Origin: Candidatus Poribacteria bacterium
GTDB lineage: Bacteria > Poribacteria > WGA-4E > WGA-3G
Length of the DNA stretch: 64,000 bases
Direction of reading: 5' to 3'
NCBI GenBank assembly: GCA_958295945.1
Contig: OY282386.1
Location: 4,774,001-4,838,000 of the forward strand
The notes beneath the pieces were generated by a model. It saw only the letters and a program-made list of their open reading frames with translations, had not been told where the DNA came from and searched no databases. Position 1 is the first letter of the stretch. Each line of letters begins with the position of its first letter. The position numbers were made by a program, and so were the translations under genes. Of the stretch, positions 1 through 9,319 are shown piece by piece.

Positions 1-1
1 T

Positions 2-853
2 GTAATCCGAGAATTAGCAGAACAACACACACTTGTCCTCATGTCGCGCAGACAACCTCCCGATGAATTCGCAAACATCCCTTTTATTCAAGGAGACTTA
101 AACAACTTTGAAGACTGTCAACGGGCCGTTGAAGGTGTAGATGCAATTCAACACCTCGGTGCACAACCCAATCCTGTTGACCACCCCGATTTACGACCAC
201 GTGCTGAAGAACAAGGTATTCAATTTGATGCAACATTCAAAACCAACATGCTCGGAACATACTATCTACTACAAGCCGCAATTGAAGCAGATGTGAAGAC
301 TATCGTCATGTCTGGTAGCAACTGTGCATTTGGACACGGTTTCCGTATAAGCAAAACACACATGCCAATAGACTACCTACCCCTTGACGAAGAACACCCC
401 TGCTATCCAGAGGATTCTTATAGCTTCTCCAAACGTTGTGGTGAAGATTTACTTGCAAGTTATACACGCGCCTACGGTATCCGAACCTACATGACCCGTC
501 CTGCAGGAATCACCCCAGAAGAACGTAGAAAACAGATAGCAGAAAATGCCAAACCAACAAGCGGATGGACACCGTGGCTCTGGTGTTGGGTTGGAAGTGA
601 AGATGTAGCAAGTGCACATCGTATGATAATGGAAAAAGCAGATACACTCCCACCCCACGATGTCTACCTATTAAATGCAGATGATACAGTTGCTTTGGAG
701 CCATCCCTTCAACTCGTTGAACGATTTAAACCTGAATTCCTCCCAAAAGTCAAATCGTTAGAAGGACATCAATCGTTTTTCAATTGCGATAAACTCAAAA
801 ACGCTGTTGGGTGGCAACATGAAACATCGTGGAGGAAATATCTTGGCAACTAA
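2..853 (+). CDS. NAD-dependent epimerase/dehydratase (extended SDR), 5' end outside window
   Basis: Probable sugar-nucleotide or sugar epimerase/dehydratase of the extended short-chain dehydrogenase family. The reading frame is open from the first bases of the window, so the first ATG at 41 is internal; the N-terminal Rossmann glycine motif lies upstream. Visible family features are the DVK-type strand followed by SGSNCAFG, and the catalytic Y-x-x-x-K seen as YSFSK. The C-terminal part (FNCDKLKNAVGW) is the usual substrate-side end of NAD-dependent epimerases. The stop overlaps the next gene by 11 nt, so the two are probably co-transcribed. Substrate cannot be assigned from sequence. Confidence 0.85.
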   Translation, partial: VIRELAEQHTLVLMSRRQPPDEFANIPFIQGDLNNFEDCQRAVEGVDAIQHLGAQPNPVDHPDLRPRAEEQGIQFDATFKTNMLGTYYLLQAAIEADVKTIVMSGSNCAFGHGFRISKTHMPIDYLPLDEEHPCYPEDSYSFSKRCGEDLLASYTRAYGIRTYMTRPAGITPEERRKQIAENAKPTSGWTPWLWCWVGSEDVASAHRMIMEKADTLPPHDVYLLNADDTVALEPSLQLVERFKPEFLPKVKSLEGHQSFFNCDKLKNAVGWQHETSWRKYLGN

Positions 854-1925
854 CAACATTGTACGTATCGGTGTAATTGGTGTCGGTAGTATATCCGTTC
901 GGGGAATCCTGCCGCATCTCACACAGGATGATGTGCAAGACAGACTACAGGTCACCGCTGTCTGCGATCCTGTTCCCGGTAGAGCACAAGCTGCTGCAGA
1001 AAAATTCAATGTGCCGCATGCATACCAAACTTTTGAAGAACTATTAGCAGATGGACATGTAGACGCAGTCTCAATTGCATCCCCTATTGGACTTCATTAT
1101 GAACAAGGAAAACTCGCCATAGAACACGGTCTACATGCACATTTCAATAAAACAATGACAACCACTGTGGATGAAGCAGATGATTTGATTGAATCTGCCG
1201 CACAAAAAGGAGTCCAATTAGTTGCATCACCAGGTCAGATGCTACGCCCTATTCATCAAGAGATCAAGAGACTAATTGAAGATGGGGCAATCGGGACGTT
1301 AACATGGGCAGCAACAGGTTCCTCCTTCGGTAGATACCACGAAAGCGAATCTGTACGACAAGGGGATGATGTCCTTTCAAATATCAATCCTGCATGGTAT
1401 TTCCGAAAACCGGGTGGCGGTCCTCTATACGACATGACCGTTTACGGATTACATACGATGACCGGTATCCTCGGTCCTGTCAAAAGGGTAACTGCTTTCT
1501 CTGGTGTGCGAGTAAAGGAACGTGAATTCCGCGGTGAAATGCTAGCGTGCGACATGGACGATAACACCTTCATCCTACTTGATTTCGGTGAAGCATTCTT
1601 CGGTTTCATATATGGCGCAGCCGCAGGACACGCTATCAGAGGTGGACTGGCAATAAATGGCACAGCTGGTTCCATTGAGGGAAGCACAATCAACGGAAAT
1701 CCAATTGATGCGCCAAAAAGGGAATTGCCACACGTTGTTGGTCCGCATAGGAGTATACAGGAAGCGCATGTTTTTGAAGACATCATGCAACTTGTCGACT
1801 GGATTCGCGAGGACAAACCATCCATCGTGACTGCTGAACATGCCCGCCATGTCATAGAGATATTCGATGCAGGATACCAATCCGCACAAACAGGTCAGGC
1901 TCAAACGTTACGCACTACATTTTGA
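843..1925 (+). CDS. Gfo/Idh/MocA family oxidoreductase
   Basis: NAD(P)-dependent sugar-type oxidoreductase. The N-terminal Rossmann fold begins with RIGVIGVGSI and is followed by VCDPVPGRAQAAAEKF; the C-terminal alpha/beta domain carries the GGGPLYDMTVYGLH segment. The usual EKP motif is replaced by FNKTMTTT, an atypical version. I chose a TTG start at 843 because GGAGG lies 7 nt upstream and the Rossmann strand begins nine residues in; the frame is also open upstream from 807. It overlaps the end of the SDR gene, so a two-gene sugar-metabolism operon is likely. The substrate is unknown. Confidence 0.85.
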   Translation: MATNNIVRIGVIGVGSISVRGILPHLTQDDVQDRLQVTAVCDPVPGRAQAAAEKFNVPHAYQTFEELLADGHVDAVSIASPIGLHYEQGKLAIEHGLHAHFNKTMTTTVDEADDLIESAAQKGVQLVASPGQMLRPIHQEIKRLIEDGAIGTLTWAATGSSFGRYHESESVRQGDDVLSNINPAWYFRKPGGGPLYDMTVYGLHTMTGILGPVKRVTAFSGVRVKEREFRGEMLACDMDDNTFILLDFGEAFFGFIYGAAAGHAIRGGLAINGTAGSIEGSTINGNPIDAPKRELPHVVGPHRSIQEAHVFEDIMQLVDWIREDKPSIVTAEHARHVIEIFDAGYQSAQTGQAQTLRTTF

Positions 1926-1953
1926 TATTATCCATTGACATAAAAGGAGTCCT

Positions 1954-3885
1954 ATGTTCACACATACAAAGAAAATCGTTATATTTTTCGGATTCCTGAT
2001 TCTTGTAGGTATTACTGCATGTCAACAGAACCCGCGTCTTCCAAAACCGTTAGAAACCAATTATTCACCGGCAACCCAGTTCAGTTTGCCTGGGGGAGCC
2101 AAAGCACGCCTCGGTAAAGGCGGAATACAAGGAATTGAGTATTCGGGAGATGGAACTCGCCTCGCTATTTTTTCTTCTATCGGTGTCTGGCTATATGATG
2201 CCGAGACTTTTCAAGAACTGTCACTGTTTACGAAACATACCGATTTTGTTTATAGTGGAAGCATTTCGCAGGATGGCACCAGAGTCGCAGCAGGTAATTA
2301 TAATGGTTCTATACATTTATGGAACACTACTACTGGAGAACTCTTACACACCTTGGATGGACATTCACTAATGGTTACTGCTATGAGTTTCTCCCCGGAC
2401 GGAACAATACTCGCTACTGGTGGTCATGATGGACACCTGCATTTGTGGAATACTGCCACTGGAGAACATCTCAAAGGATCGACGAGACACACGAAGGGTA
2501 TTATTCACATCAAGTTTTCGCAGGATGGTAAAATGCTCGCCACCGCAACTAAGGAAGAAGGAACCAAAATAGGGGGCAGGATATTCTTATGGGATGTCCT
2601 TATAGGAGCGACTATAAACACACTTAAAGGGCACAGTAATGATGTTAACAGTGTTGATTTTTCTCCAGATGGAACAATCTTGGCAAGTTGCAGCAACGAC
2701 GAGACAGTACGTTTGTGGGATACGACCACCGGAAAAAACCTAAAAACATTAACAGAACATTCCGATTGGGTCAGAAGTGTGCGTTTTTCGCCAGATGGTG
2801 CAACTCTTGCAAGTCAATCTGATGGTGGCACGGTACTCTTATGGGATGTTACCACAGGTAAACTCCTGAGAATACTTGACGACGATATGTTTCACGAAGG
2901 ATCAGGAGCCTGTTTTTCACCAGATGGAGTAACAATAGTAAGTGCTAACCAAAAAGACATTAATTTTTGGGATCCTGTCTCCGGCAAACTCCTTAAGACA
3001 ATCAGAGGTTTTACGACTTGTATTGAAACCGTCGATTTATCTCCAGATGGTCTAAAAATCGCAACCGGCAGCGACGATGGAAGGACACGGATATGGGATG
3101 CAACTACTGGAAGTCTGAGCACCACCTTTGATCGACATGTCTCCAGAGTCAAAAGCGTCCATTTTTCTCCAGATAGCAAAATACTTGCGAGTGGTAGTTC
3201 GGATAAAACGGTGCGTTTGTGGGATGTAGAAACTGGAAGACTTAGAAGAACTCTCAAAGGACATGAGAACATAGTTTTAAGTGTGCGTTTTTCCCCAGAT
3301 GGTCGAATAATCGCAAGTGGTGGTTTTGACACTAAGGTGTTCTTGTGGGATGCTAACACTGGTGAACACCTAAAAACACTACAGAATGACAAGTTTGTTG
3401 GCAGTCTTAGTTTTTCTCCAAATGGACGAAAAATCGTAACTGATACGAACAAGTTAAAATTATGGAATGCTGTCACTGGAAGACGTTCAAGAATCATCGG
3501 ACACAATCTGGGATCTGGTGTGAGTTTTGCACCAAATGGTAGGACAATAGTGACCGGTGGTCACAATGAGGTACTCCTATGTCCTATTGGAATGTTTGGA
3601 ATCACGAAAACACTCAAAGGTGCAACAGGTGGGTGGGTTGAAAATGTCAGTTTCAGTCCAGATGGCCGAACAATCGCAAGTGCTAATAAAGACGGAACAG
3701 TGACTGTATGGGATGTGTCTGACAGCGATCCAATAGTGAATTTCATAGGACATGGTTCAATCGTCAATCAAGTCACCTTCAGTCCGGATGGTCACACGAT
3801 TGCTAGTTGCAGTGGAGATGGCACAGTACTTTTGTGGGATGTACCCAGAGGCAAGTTACGAAAAAATAGAATGTCGGACAGGTAA
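1954..3885 (+). CDS. WD40-repeat lipoprotein with about 14 blades
   Basis: Exported lipoprotein: basic N-terminus, hydrophobic stretch and a lipobox ending GITAC at residues 19-23. The remainder is about 14 WD40 repeats, most showing the FSPDG-x-x-(I/L)-A-(S/T) strand and an LWD(T/V)-x-TG strand, enough for two seven-bladed propellers. Repeats near residues 450-540 are degenerate (for example the one ending LLCPIG lacks WD). It probably acts as a protein-binding scaffold at the envelope; no catalytic domain is attached. RBS AAAAGGAG precedes the ATG. The next gene downstream is the fragment of a sugar kinase. Confidence 0.85.
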   Translation: MFTHTKKIVIFFGFLILVGITACQQNPRLPKPLETNYSPATQFSLPGGAKARLGKGGIQGIEYSGDGTRLAIFSSIGVWLYDAETFQELSLFTKHTDFVYSGSISQDGTRVAAGNYNGSIHLWNTTTGELLHTLDGHSLMVTAMSFSPDGTILATGGHDGHLHLWNTATGEHLKGSTRHTKGIIHIKFSQDGKMLATATKEEGTKIGGRIFLWDVLIGATINTLKGHSNDVNSVDFSPDGTILASCSNDETVRLWDTTTGKNLKTLTEHSDWVRSVRFSPDGATLASQSDGGTVLLWDVTTGKLLRILDDDMFHEGSGACFSPDGVTIVSANQKDINFWDPVSGKLLKTIRGFTTCIETVDLSPDGLKIATGSDDGRTRIWDATTGSLSTTFDRHVSRVKSVHFSPDSKILASGSSDKTVRLWDVETGRLRRTLKGHENIVLSVRFSPDGRIIASGGFDTKVFLWDANTGEHLKTLQNDKFVGSLSFSPNGRKIVTDTNKLKLWNAVTGRRSRIIGHNLGSGVSFAPNGRTIVTGGHNEVLLCPIGMFGITKTLKGATGGWVENVSFSPDGRTIASANKDGTVTVWDVSDSDPIVNFIGHGSIVNQVTFSPDGHTIASCSGDGTVLLWDVPRGKLRKNRMSDR

Positions 3886-3939
3886 TCAGACTCTCAATTC
3901 GCACAATCCTTATGTTTACATTTTAGAGGAATAATCTTT

Positions 3940-4080
3940 ATGTCAAGAGCATTATGTATCGGTGAACTTCTCATTGATTTCGTATCCACAACACCTGATG
4001 TAACACTTGCTAAAACACCAGGATTTGTCAAAGCACCCGGTGGTGCACCAGCAAACGTTGCAGCCGGTAAGACATTTTAG
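3940..4080 (+). pseudogene. Duplicated 5' fragment of the PfkB kinase gene
   Basis: An ATG-initiated 46-codon frame ending in TAG. Bases 3940-4068 repeat the first ~125 bases of the intact sugar kinase at 4997 with about six mismatches, through the GGAPANVA motif, then diverge. It has its own RBS-like GAGGA. It is a remnant of the kinase 5' end, separated from the intact gene by the DUF433/DUF5615 module. It cannot encode a functional kinase because only the N-terminal sugar-binding edge remains. Confidence 0.85.
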
Positions 4081-4170
4081 ATTTTCACTTTCATAGAAAT
4101 CTATGATTACTTTGACATTAACTCATTTGTTGGCTTTAACAATTTAATCAGTTTGGACAGGAGAATCTCC

Positions 4171-4422
4171 ATGAAATTCGATGAAACAATAACTCCTAAA
4201 GTCGATGGTCTTATTACTTGCGACACACAGATAATGAGCGGTACACCTGTGTTTAAAAACACACGCGTACCTATTAAAAACCTTATAGACTATTTAGAGA
4301 GCGGTGAAACGCTTGATGAATTTTTGGATGATTTTCCATCTGTCAAGCGTGAGCAAGCAATCAAGGTCTTAGAACTTGCAACGGAGTTTCTTCTAACACA
4401 CGTATATGAAAATTCTCGTTGA
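4171..4422 (+). CDS. DUF433 family antitoxin
   Basis: Small winged-helix DUF433 protein. It shows the family pattern: ITCDTQIMSGTPVFKNTRVPIKNLIDYLESGETLDEFLD split over residues ~18-56, then a PSVKREQA segment. Members usually serve as the antitoxin and DNA-binding partner of PIN-like DUF5615 toxins, which is exactly the next gene; the two overlap by 17 nt, indicating coupled translation. ATG at 4171 is preferred over the upstream in-frame TTG at 4153 because AGGAG lies 7 nt before it. The module is bracketed by two copies of the kinase 5' end. Confidence 0.85.
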   Translation: MKFDETITPKVDGLITCDTQIMSGTPVFKNTRVPIKNLIDYLESGETLDEFLDDFPSVKREQAIKVLELATEFLLTHVYENSR

Positions 4423-4690
4423 TGAATGTTTACCTAAGAAATTAAAGCAGGAATTAAGTATGTATACCGTTCTAACAGTTCAAGAAATGGGTTGGTCCGG
4501 TATGAAAAATGGGGAATTACTCAGACTAGCAGAAATTGAGTTTGATGTTTGGTTAACTGCTGACCAAAACATTGAAGCACAACAGAACCTAAAACTCTTT
4601 GACATTGTGGTTGTTGTCCTTGTTGCCCCTCAGACAAAGTTAGAATATTTGGTTCCTTTGATGCCAGAGTTACATGAGGGGTGTGCATAA
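4406..4690 (+). pseudogene. DUF5615 (PIN-like) toxin, 3' end displaced by a transposable element
   Basis: Begins MKILVDECLP, the PIN-like DUF5615 start with its acidic D-E pair; a second acidic position is in WLTADQNIEAQQN. Family members are predicted RNases paired with DUF433 antitoxins. After residue 90 the frame enters the small element at 4676 and stops within it (GCA-stop). If the element and one 8-bp duplication are removed, the frame continues at 4924 for 16 more residues, HILQEIKPHQLVYIEA, a normal-looking family C-terminus, and stops at 4974. The present product would carry three foreign residues instead, and its activity is uncertain. Confidence 0.8.
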
Positions 4691-4915
4691 ATAATCGGTG
4701 GATCAACATAGATGGTGACACACATCACAAACTTCTTCATGTGGATGGACACCATTTTTAGTGCAAAAAGGACGCAAAAAGGACAAGATTTTGTAGGTCG
4801 GGTAGAGCTTGCGAAACCCGACATGCAAGACTCAATACGATTGTGTCGGGTTTCACTGCGTTCTACCCGACCTACGACATAAGCTTAGAATCAAATTTAT
4901 TTATGCACACCCCTC
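4676..4915. mobile_element. 240-bp non-autonomous element (MITE) of the GAGGGGTGTGCATAA family
   Basis: Ends are perfect inverted copies of GAGGGGTGTGCATAAAT. Both sides carry the 8-bp duplication AGTTACAT (4668-4675 and 4916-4923). There is no coding capacity. Inside, 4794-4879 forms a second inverted repeat whose arms start GTAGGTCGGGTAGA and end TCTACCCGACCTAC, each arm also containing CGAAACCCGACA-like sequence. The terminal sequence matches the full IS at 11278-12409, so that transposase is its likely mobiliser. It truncates the DUF5615 toxin gene. Confidence 0.92.
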
Positions 4916-4996
4916 AGTTACATCACATACTACAAGAAATTAAACCACATCAACTTGTTTACATTGAAGCTTAAATGCCTCAAGGAAGTATAATTT

Positions 4997-5947
4997 ATGC
5001 CAATAGCATTATGTATCGGTGAACTTCTCATCGATTTCGTATCCACAACACCTGATGTAACACTTGCTGAAGCACCAGGATTTGTCAAAGCACCCGGTGG
5101 TGCACCAGCAAACGTTGCAGTCGGGCTGGCAAAACTTGGAATAGATGCAGGTTTCATCGGTAAAGTCGGTGCGGACTCATTTGGTGATTTCCTATCTGAA
5201 ACTCTCCAGAAAAACCATGTTGATACTACATATCTCATTGCTGGAGAGTCTTCACGAACAACATTAGCATTCGTTGCTACTCGATCAGATGGCATGAAAG
5301 ATATTACTTTCTATCGTCATCCAGGTGCAGACATACAACTCTCACCAGATGAGATAGATGCAGATTACATCAAGTCAGCAGACTTGTTTCATTATGGATC
5401 TGTCAGTCTTAGCCACTCTCCGACGCGCGAGGCAACATTGAAAGCAATTCAGACAGCAAAGGATACCGGTTCATTTCTCTCCTATGACCCAAATTTGCGA
5501 TTGATGCTCTGGGACAATGCTGAAGATGCTAAACATTGGATATGGGAAGTTATGCCTTACGCCGATGTTGTAAAAATCTCAGAGGAAGAATGGGAATTTA
5601 TAACAGGTGATACTGAATTAGCAGCTGGTATTGAACGTATACTAAGACTTGGTGTGAAGTTGCTTGTTGTCACTTTAGGGGAAAGCGGGTGCTATTACAC
5701 AAATGGTAAAGTAGATGGATATGTAGATGGATATGCCGTTGAAGTCGTGGATACACTTGGGGCAGGTGACGCTTTTGTTGCCGCCATGCTATCACAACTG
5801 ATGAAACAAACCGAATTATACTTATTGACAAAAGAAGAACTTGATGCCATCATGCAGTATGCAAATGCTGCAGGTGCACTTGCAACTCAGAAAGTAGGTG
5901 TTATACCTGCATTGCCAACGCATACAGATATTGTACAATTTCTATGA
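4997..5947 (+). CDS. PfkB family carbohydrate kinase (fructokinase-like)
   Basis: Ribokinase/PfkB superfamily sugar kinase of 316 residues, normal family length. It shows the N-terminal [15 protein letters not shown] signature (residues ~35-49), a sugar-binding region, and the C-terminal DTLGAGDAF signature containing the catalytic Asp of the anion hole. It would phosphorylate a furanose sugar such as fructose in the cytoplasm; the exact sugar is not certain. The first ~125 bases are duplicated at 3940. The AAGGAAG RBS is upstream of the ATG. Confidence 0.9.
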   Translation: MPIALCIGELLIDFVSTTPDVTLAEAPGFVKAPGGAPANVAVGLAKLGIDAGFIGKVGADSFGDFLSETLQKNHVDTTYLIAGESSRTTLAFVATRSDGMKDITFYRHPGADIQLSPDEIDADYIKSADLFHYGSVSLSHSPTREATLKAIQTAKDTGSFLSYDPNLRLMLWDNAEDAKHWIWEVMPYADVVKISEEEWEFITGDTELAAGIERILRLGVKLLVVTLGESGCYYTNGKVDGYVDGYAVEVVDTLGAGDAFVAAMLSQLMKQTELYLLTKEELDAIMQYANAAGALATQKVGVIPALPTHTDIVQFL

Positions 5948-6120
5948 TTGTTGTATTGAGAAGGCTTTTGAATTGTTCACATTTGTTTATGTTCTTTGAA
6001 ATAAATTTGCTTTTTCTATACAGGTTTGCAATAATATTGCATCACAATTGAATTGTAGGAAATCTGAATTCCTATAGATATTTTATGTTACTTTGTTAAC
6101 TCAATTTTGGTTAGGGTCTT

Positions 6121-6210
6121 ATACCAAATTAACTTGATTAGTCCCTTTCTGATAAAGTTAGCATTGCGAGGCACGGAGACCTCGCGCTACAGATTATGTT
6201 AATTTGGTCT
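6121..6210. repeat. Small palindromic element, TIR ACCAAATTAAC
   Basis: The gap after the kinase gene (5948-6263) holds no gene. Within it a ~90-bp element has inverted ends ACCAAATTAAC and GTTAATTTGGT, and an inner GCGAGGCACGGAGACCTCGC palindrome. Its form resembles the other MITE-like elements of this window, but it has a different end sequence and no identified transposase. Confidence 0.65.
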
Positions 6211-6263
6211 TATTGTTAATCAAATAGCAACCACCAATGTTACTCAACGAAGGAGAGAATCGA

Positions 6264-9257
6264 ATGAGTCGATTAAGATTAGTTAGTTTAATGGTTTTTG
6301 TCTACTGCGTTATTCTATGTGCTTCAACTACATCACAAGCCGCTACGTTGCATATCACAGTGACTGATGCACAAACTGGTAATCAATTAAAGGATGTATC
6401 TGTTACCGTCAAACCACAAACAGGTGATTCAACAAAAGGCATGACTGATGATAGTGGTACAATTGAGTTGTCAGATTTGGCAGCAGGAACATACGTAATT
6501 ACTGCTATTGCGAACGGTTATACCGACAATGTATCAACTGACGTTGAGATTGCTGAAGATGAAACAAAATCTCTGGATATTACACTTTCGTCAGATGTCA
6601 TTGAACTGGATAAGGTATCCGTGTCAGCATCACGCCGTAAAGAGAAAGTGCTTGAAGCCCCGGCATCGGTAGCTCTTTTAGATGATTCACAGATACAAGA
6701 CCGCGTTGCAATGAGTGTTACAGAACACATGAAATCACTGCGTGCTGTGGATATTATCACTTCAGGAATTGGAACCTCGTATGTTGTTGTCCGCGGTTTC
6801 AACAACGTTTTTTCTGGAAACCTACTATCCCTTGTAGACAATCGTATTGCAAGTGTACCATCACTACGTGTCAATGCATACACAATGATACCTACGATTA
6901 ACGAGGACATAGAACAGATTGAAGTCGTTTCAGGCCCTGGGGCAGCGTTATACGGTCCAAACAGTGCCAACGGTGTAATGCATATTCTTACCCGATCTCC
7001 CTTCACATCGCAAGGAACAACCGTAAGCATTGGCGGTGGTGAACGTCGAATCCTCACAGGGTCACTCCGGCATGCGGGTGTTATCAATGACATGATAGGC
7101 TATAAATTGACTGCTAATTATACTCGAGGCGATGATTGGGAAGAAAGTCGAGCAAAAGAGGATGTTGAAAATGTCAAAGTTGATCCGATTTATGATACTG
7201 CCTATGCCCGTGGAGAATTTCGTGTAGATTATAGTCCTAACGATGATACGACCGCGATCCTCTCCATCGGTGGCACACAAGCTTCAGGCATTGAGTTGAC
7301 TGGAATCGGAGCAGCTCAAGCAAAAGGATGGCTTTATTCTTACGGACAAACTCGTTTCATCTATAAGGACCTTTTCGCACAAATCTTTGTGAATATGAGC
7401 GATGCAGGGGATACTTATGTCCTACGTAGTGGTTTACCTACCATAGATTATTCTAATCAATATGTCGGTCAGATTCAGCACAGTTATGGCATAGGTAATG
7501 TACAACGTTTTACTTACGGATTCGATGCATTACTAACGCGTCCTGATACTGATGGCACAATCAATGGGGCTAACGAAGACAGCGACAACATCAACGAAAT
7601 AGGTGTCTACCTGCAATCCGAAACCAATATCCTTCCTCAACTTAAACTAATAGCAGCCGGTAGAGCAGATACACATAACCATCTCAATGATGTCGTCCTT
7701 TCCCCAAGGGCAGCACTTTCATTTCAACCTAACGATGACCATAACTTTAGGTTGACATATAACCGTGCTTTCAATACGCCCGGCACTTCAAACCTATTTT
7801 TGGACATCCTATCATCACCCGATGCATTTGGGTTAGGGGCAAATTTTGAACCTGCCTTAGGTTTTGGTCCAAATATTGATGTTCGAGCTCAAGGTGTCCC
7901 ATCAGATAGCGGGTTTACTTTCAAGAGAAATGAAAATGGTCAACCTTTATTTCGTTCATCATTCTCCCCTTTAGCAAAACTTGAAGAAGGAGCATACATT
8001 CCCCTGGATGACCCACTTTTTACAAACGTCATGTGGGGTGTTGGACGTGGGGCAATTCTGGGTAATTTTGAAAGTGGGCTGAGAGCAAAATTCACTGCTG
8101 AAGCATTGCCCGGCATTATTAGTGCCCAGTCACCTGAGGAAATACAGGCACTCGTGTCAAGTCTTCCTCCTGAAGTGTTGCAATTGCTACCTGCAACATT
8201 CCAACAACCCGGTGCAATTACAGCAATTCCAGCTGAGCAGTTACCAGAGTTAGTTACACAATTATTTGAAACTCTTCCACCAACAGTTGTGGCAGCCCTT
8301 GCAGAAACTATGGTAAATGATCTAACAACAAGTTTAGCCGTTATCATACCAGAACAGGCAGTCGGCCTAAAAAATGTGTTACGTTCATTTGATCCAGCAA
8401 CAAAGACATTTGTTGCTGTTGAAGATGTAAATAATGTTGACCCACTCAAACCAACAATTACACAAACTTATGAGGTCGGTTATAAAGGAATTCTACTCAA
8501 CAGATTGGCTTTTTCTGCAGATGTTTATCACTCACGGATCAACAACTTCATCGGTCCATTGTTCGTTGAAACGCCCAATGTTTTCCTTGATGCCGCTTCA
8601 TATCAAGCAACCTTAGGGGCGCAACTCACAGAAGCATTAGCTGATCCGAAGAATGCATCTCTGAATACTGCTTTGTCGGAGTTTGATAAGAAAGAGAATG
8701 GTGGAAACGAAAACGGCTCACCTGTGGATGAAATAATAACAACTTTCGCTTCAATTCCGTATGGTACTGTGACACCTGAACAAGCAGTGGATCCAAACGC
8801 TGTAATGTTAACCTATAGAAATTACGGAGATATTTCGCTCAACGGATTAGACCTGAACTTCACCTTATTCCTCACACCAAGTTGGAGTATCGGTGGGAAT
8901 TACTCATTTGTCAGTAAAGACCTCTTTGAAAACGTAGATGGAATTGGCGATATTGCTCTGAATGCACCAAAAAACAAGTTTGGTGCAAATATCCAATATA
9001 CCAACATTGATCTCGGTTTAGGTGTTGGACTTCGTGCACGCTTTGTTCAAGGATTTCCTGTCCGGTCTGGCGTATATGTCGGGGAAGTGGAATCGTATTA
9101 TACACTTGATCTGAGTGCAGGTTATGATATTCCACTCGGTCCAAAACCGCGTCTTTCGGTAACAGTCCAAAATCTGACAAATAATATCCATCAGCAATTT
9201 GTCGGAACCCCAGAAATTGGAAGGTTAGCAATGGCTCGGTTGACACAAACTTTCTAA
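6264..9257 (+). CDS. TonB-dependent receptor with N-terminal carboxypeptidase-regulatory-like domain
   Basis: Outer-membrane active transporter of 997 residues. Order: signal peptide ending near TSQA (residues ~1-26), a transthyretin-like carboxypeptidase regulatory domain (~27-110), a TonB-box-like segment LDKVSVSASRR, the plug (EAPASVALLDD onward, with VVSGPGAALYGPNSANGVMHI), then the 22-strand barrel ending in RLAMARLTQTF with the terminal aromatic of barrel proteins. I chose ATG 6264 (RBS AAGGAG, 8 nt) over the earlier TTG/ATG-like frame start at 6237. A long insert between residues ~610 and 720 is rich in P, L, E, Q and is not a barrel pattern. No SusD partner is adjacent, so the ligand is unknown. 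Confidence 0.9.
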   Translation: MSRLRLVSLMVFVYCVILCASTTSQAATLHITVTDAQTGNQLKDVSVTVKPQTGDSTKGMTDDSGTIELSDLAAGTYVITAIANGYTDNVSTDVEIAEDETKSLDITLSSDVIELDKVSVSASRRKEKVLEAPASVALLDDSQIQDRVAMSVTEHMKSLRAVDIITSGIGTSYVVVRGFNNVFSGNLLSLVDNRIASVPSLRVNAYTMIPTINEDIEQIEVVSGPGAALYGPNSANGVMHILTRSPFTSQGTTVSIGGGERRILTGSLRHAGVINDMIGYKLTANYTRGDDWEESRAKEDVENVKVDPIYDTAYARGEFRVDYSPNDDTTAILSIGGTQASGIELTGIGAAQAKGWLYSYGQTRFIYKDLFAQIFVNMSDAGDTYVLRSGLPTIDYSNQYVGQIQHSYGIGNVQRFTYGFDALLTRPDTDGTINGANEDSDNINEIGVYLQSETNILPQLKLIAAGRADTHNHLNDVVLSPRAALSFQPNDDHNFRLTYNRAFNTPGTSNLFLDILSSPDAFGLGANFEPALGFGPNIDVRAQGVPSDSGFTFKRNENGQPLFRSSFSPLAKLEEGAYIPLDDPLFTNVMWGVGRGAILGNFESGLRAKFTAEALPGIISAQSPEEIQALVSSLPPEVLQLLPATFQQPGAITAIPAEQLPELVTQLFETLPPTVVAALAETMVNDLTTSLAVIIPEQAVGLKNVLRSFDPATKTFVAVEDVNNVDPLKPTITQTYEVGYKGILLNRLAFSADVYHSRINNFIGPLFVETPNVFLDAASYQATLGAQLTEALADPKNASLNTALSEFDKKENGGNENGSPVDEIITTFASIPYGTVTPEQAVDPNAVMLTYRNYGDISLNGLDLNFTLFLTPSWSIGGNYSFVSKDLFENVDGIGDIALNAPKNKFGANIQYTNIDLGLGVGLRARFVQGFPVRSGVYVGEVESYYTLDLSAGYDIPLGPKPRLSVTVQNLTNNIHQQFVGTPEIGRLAMARLTQTF

Positions 9258-9272
9258 TGGCATTAAAAATAA

Positions 9273-9314
9273 TGCGCGATGAAAACGGATTGATACCGTT
9301 ATATTCATCGCGCA
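9273..9314. terminator. Hairpin terminator after the TonB receptor gene
   Basis: Ten-base stem TGCGCGATGA / TCATCGCGCA with an inner ACGG/CCGT stem, starting 15 nt after the TonB receptor stop. The U-run is weak on the plus strand and better on the minus strand (TTATTTTT), so it may serve convergent transcripts. Confidence 0.6.
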
Positions 9315-9319
9315 CTATT

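Noticed and set aside
1442-1855. Long minus-strand frame within the oxidoreductase
   Set aside because: Shadow of a well-supported coding gene.
6518-7093. 191-codon minus-strand frame inside the TonB receptor
   Set aside because: Shadow frame; composition follows the codon pattern of the plus-strand gene and it has no start signal.
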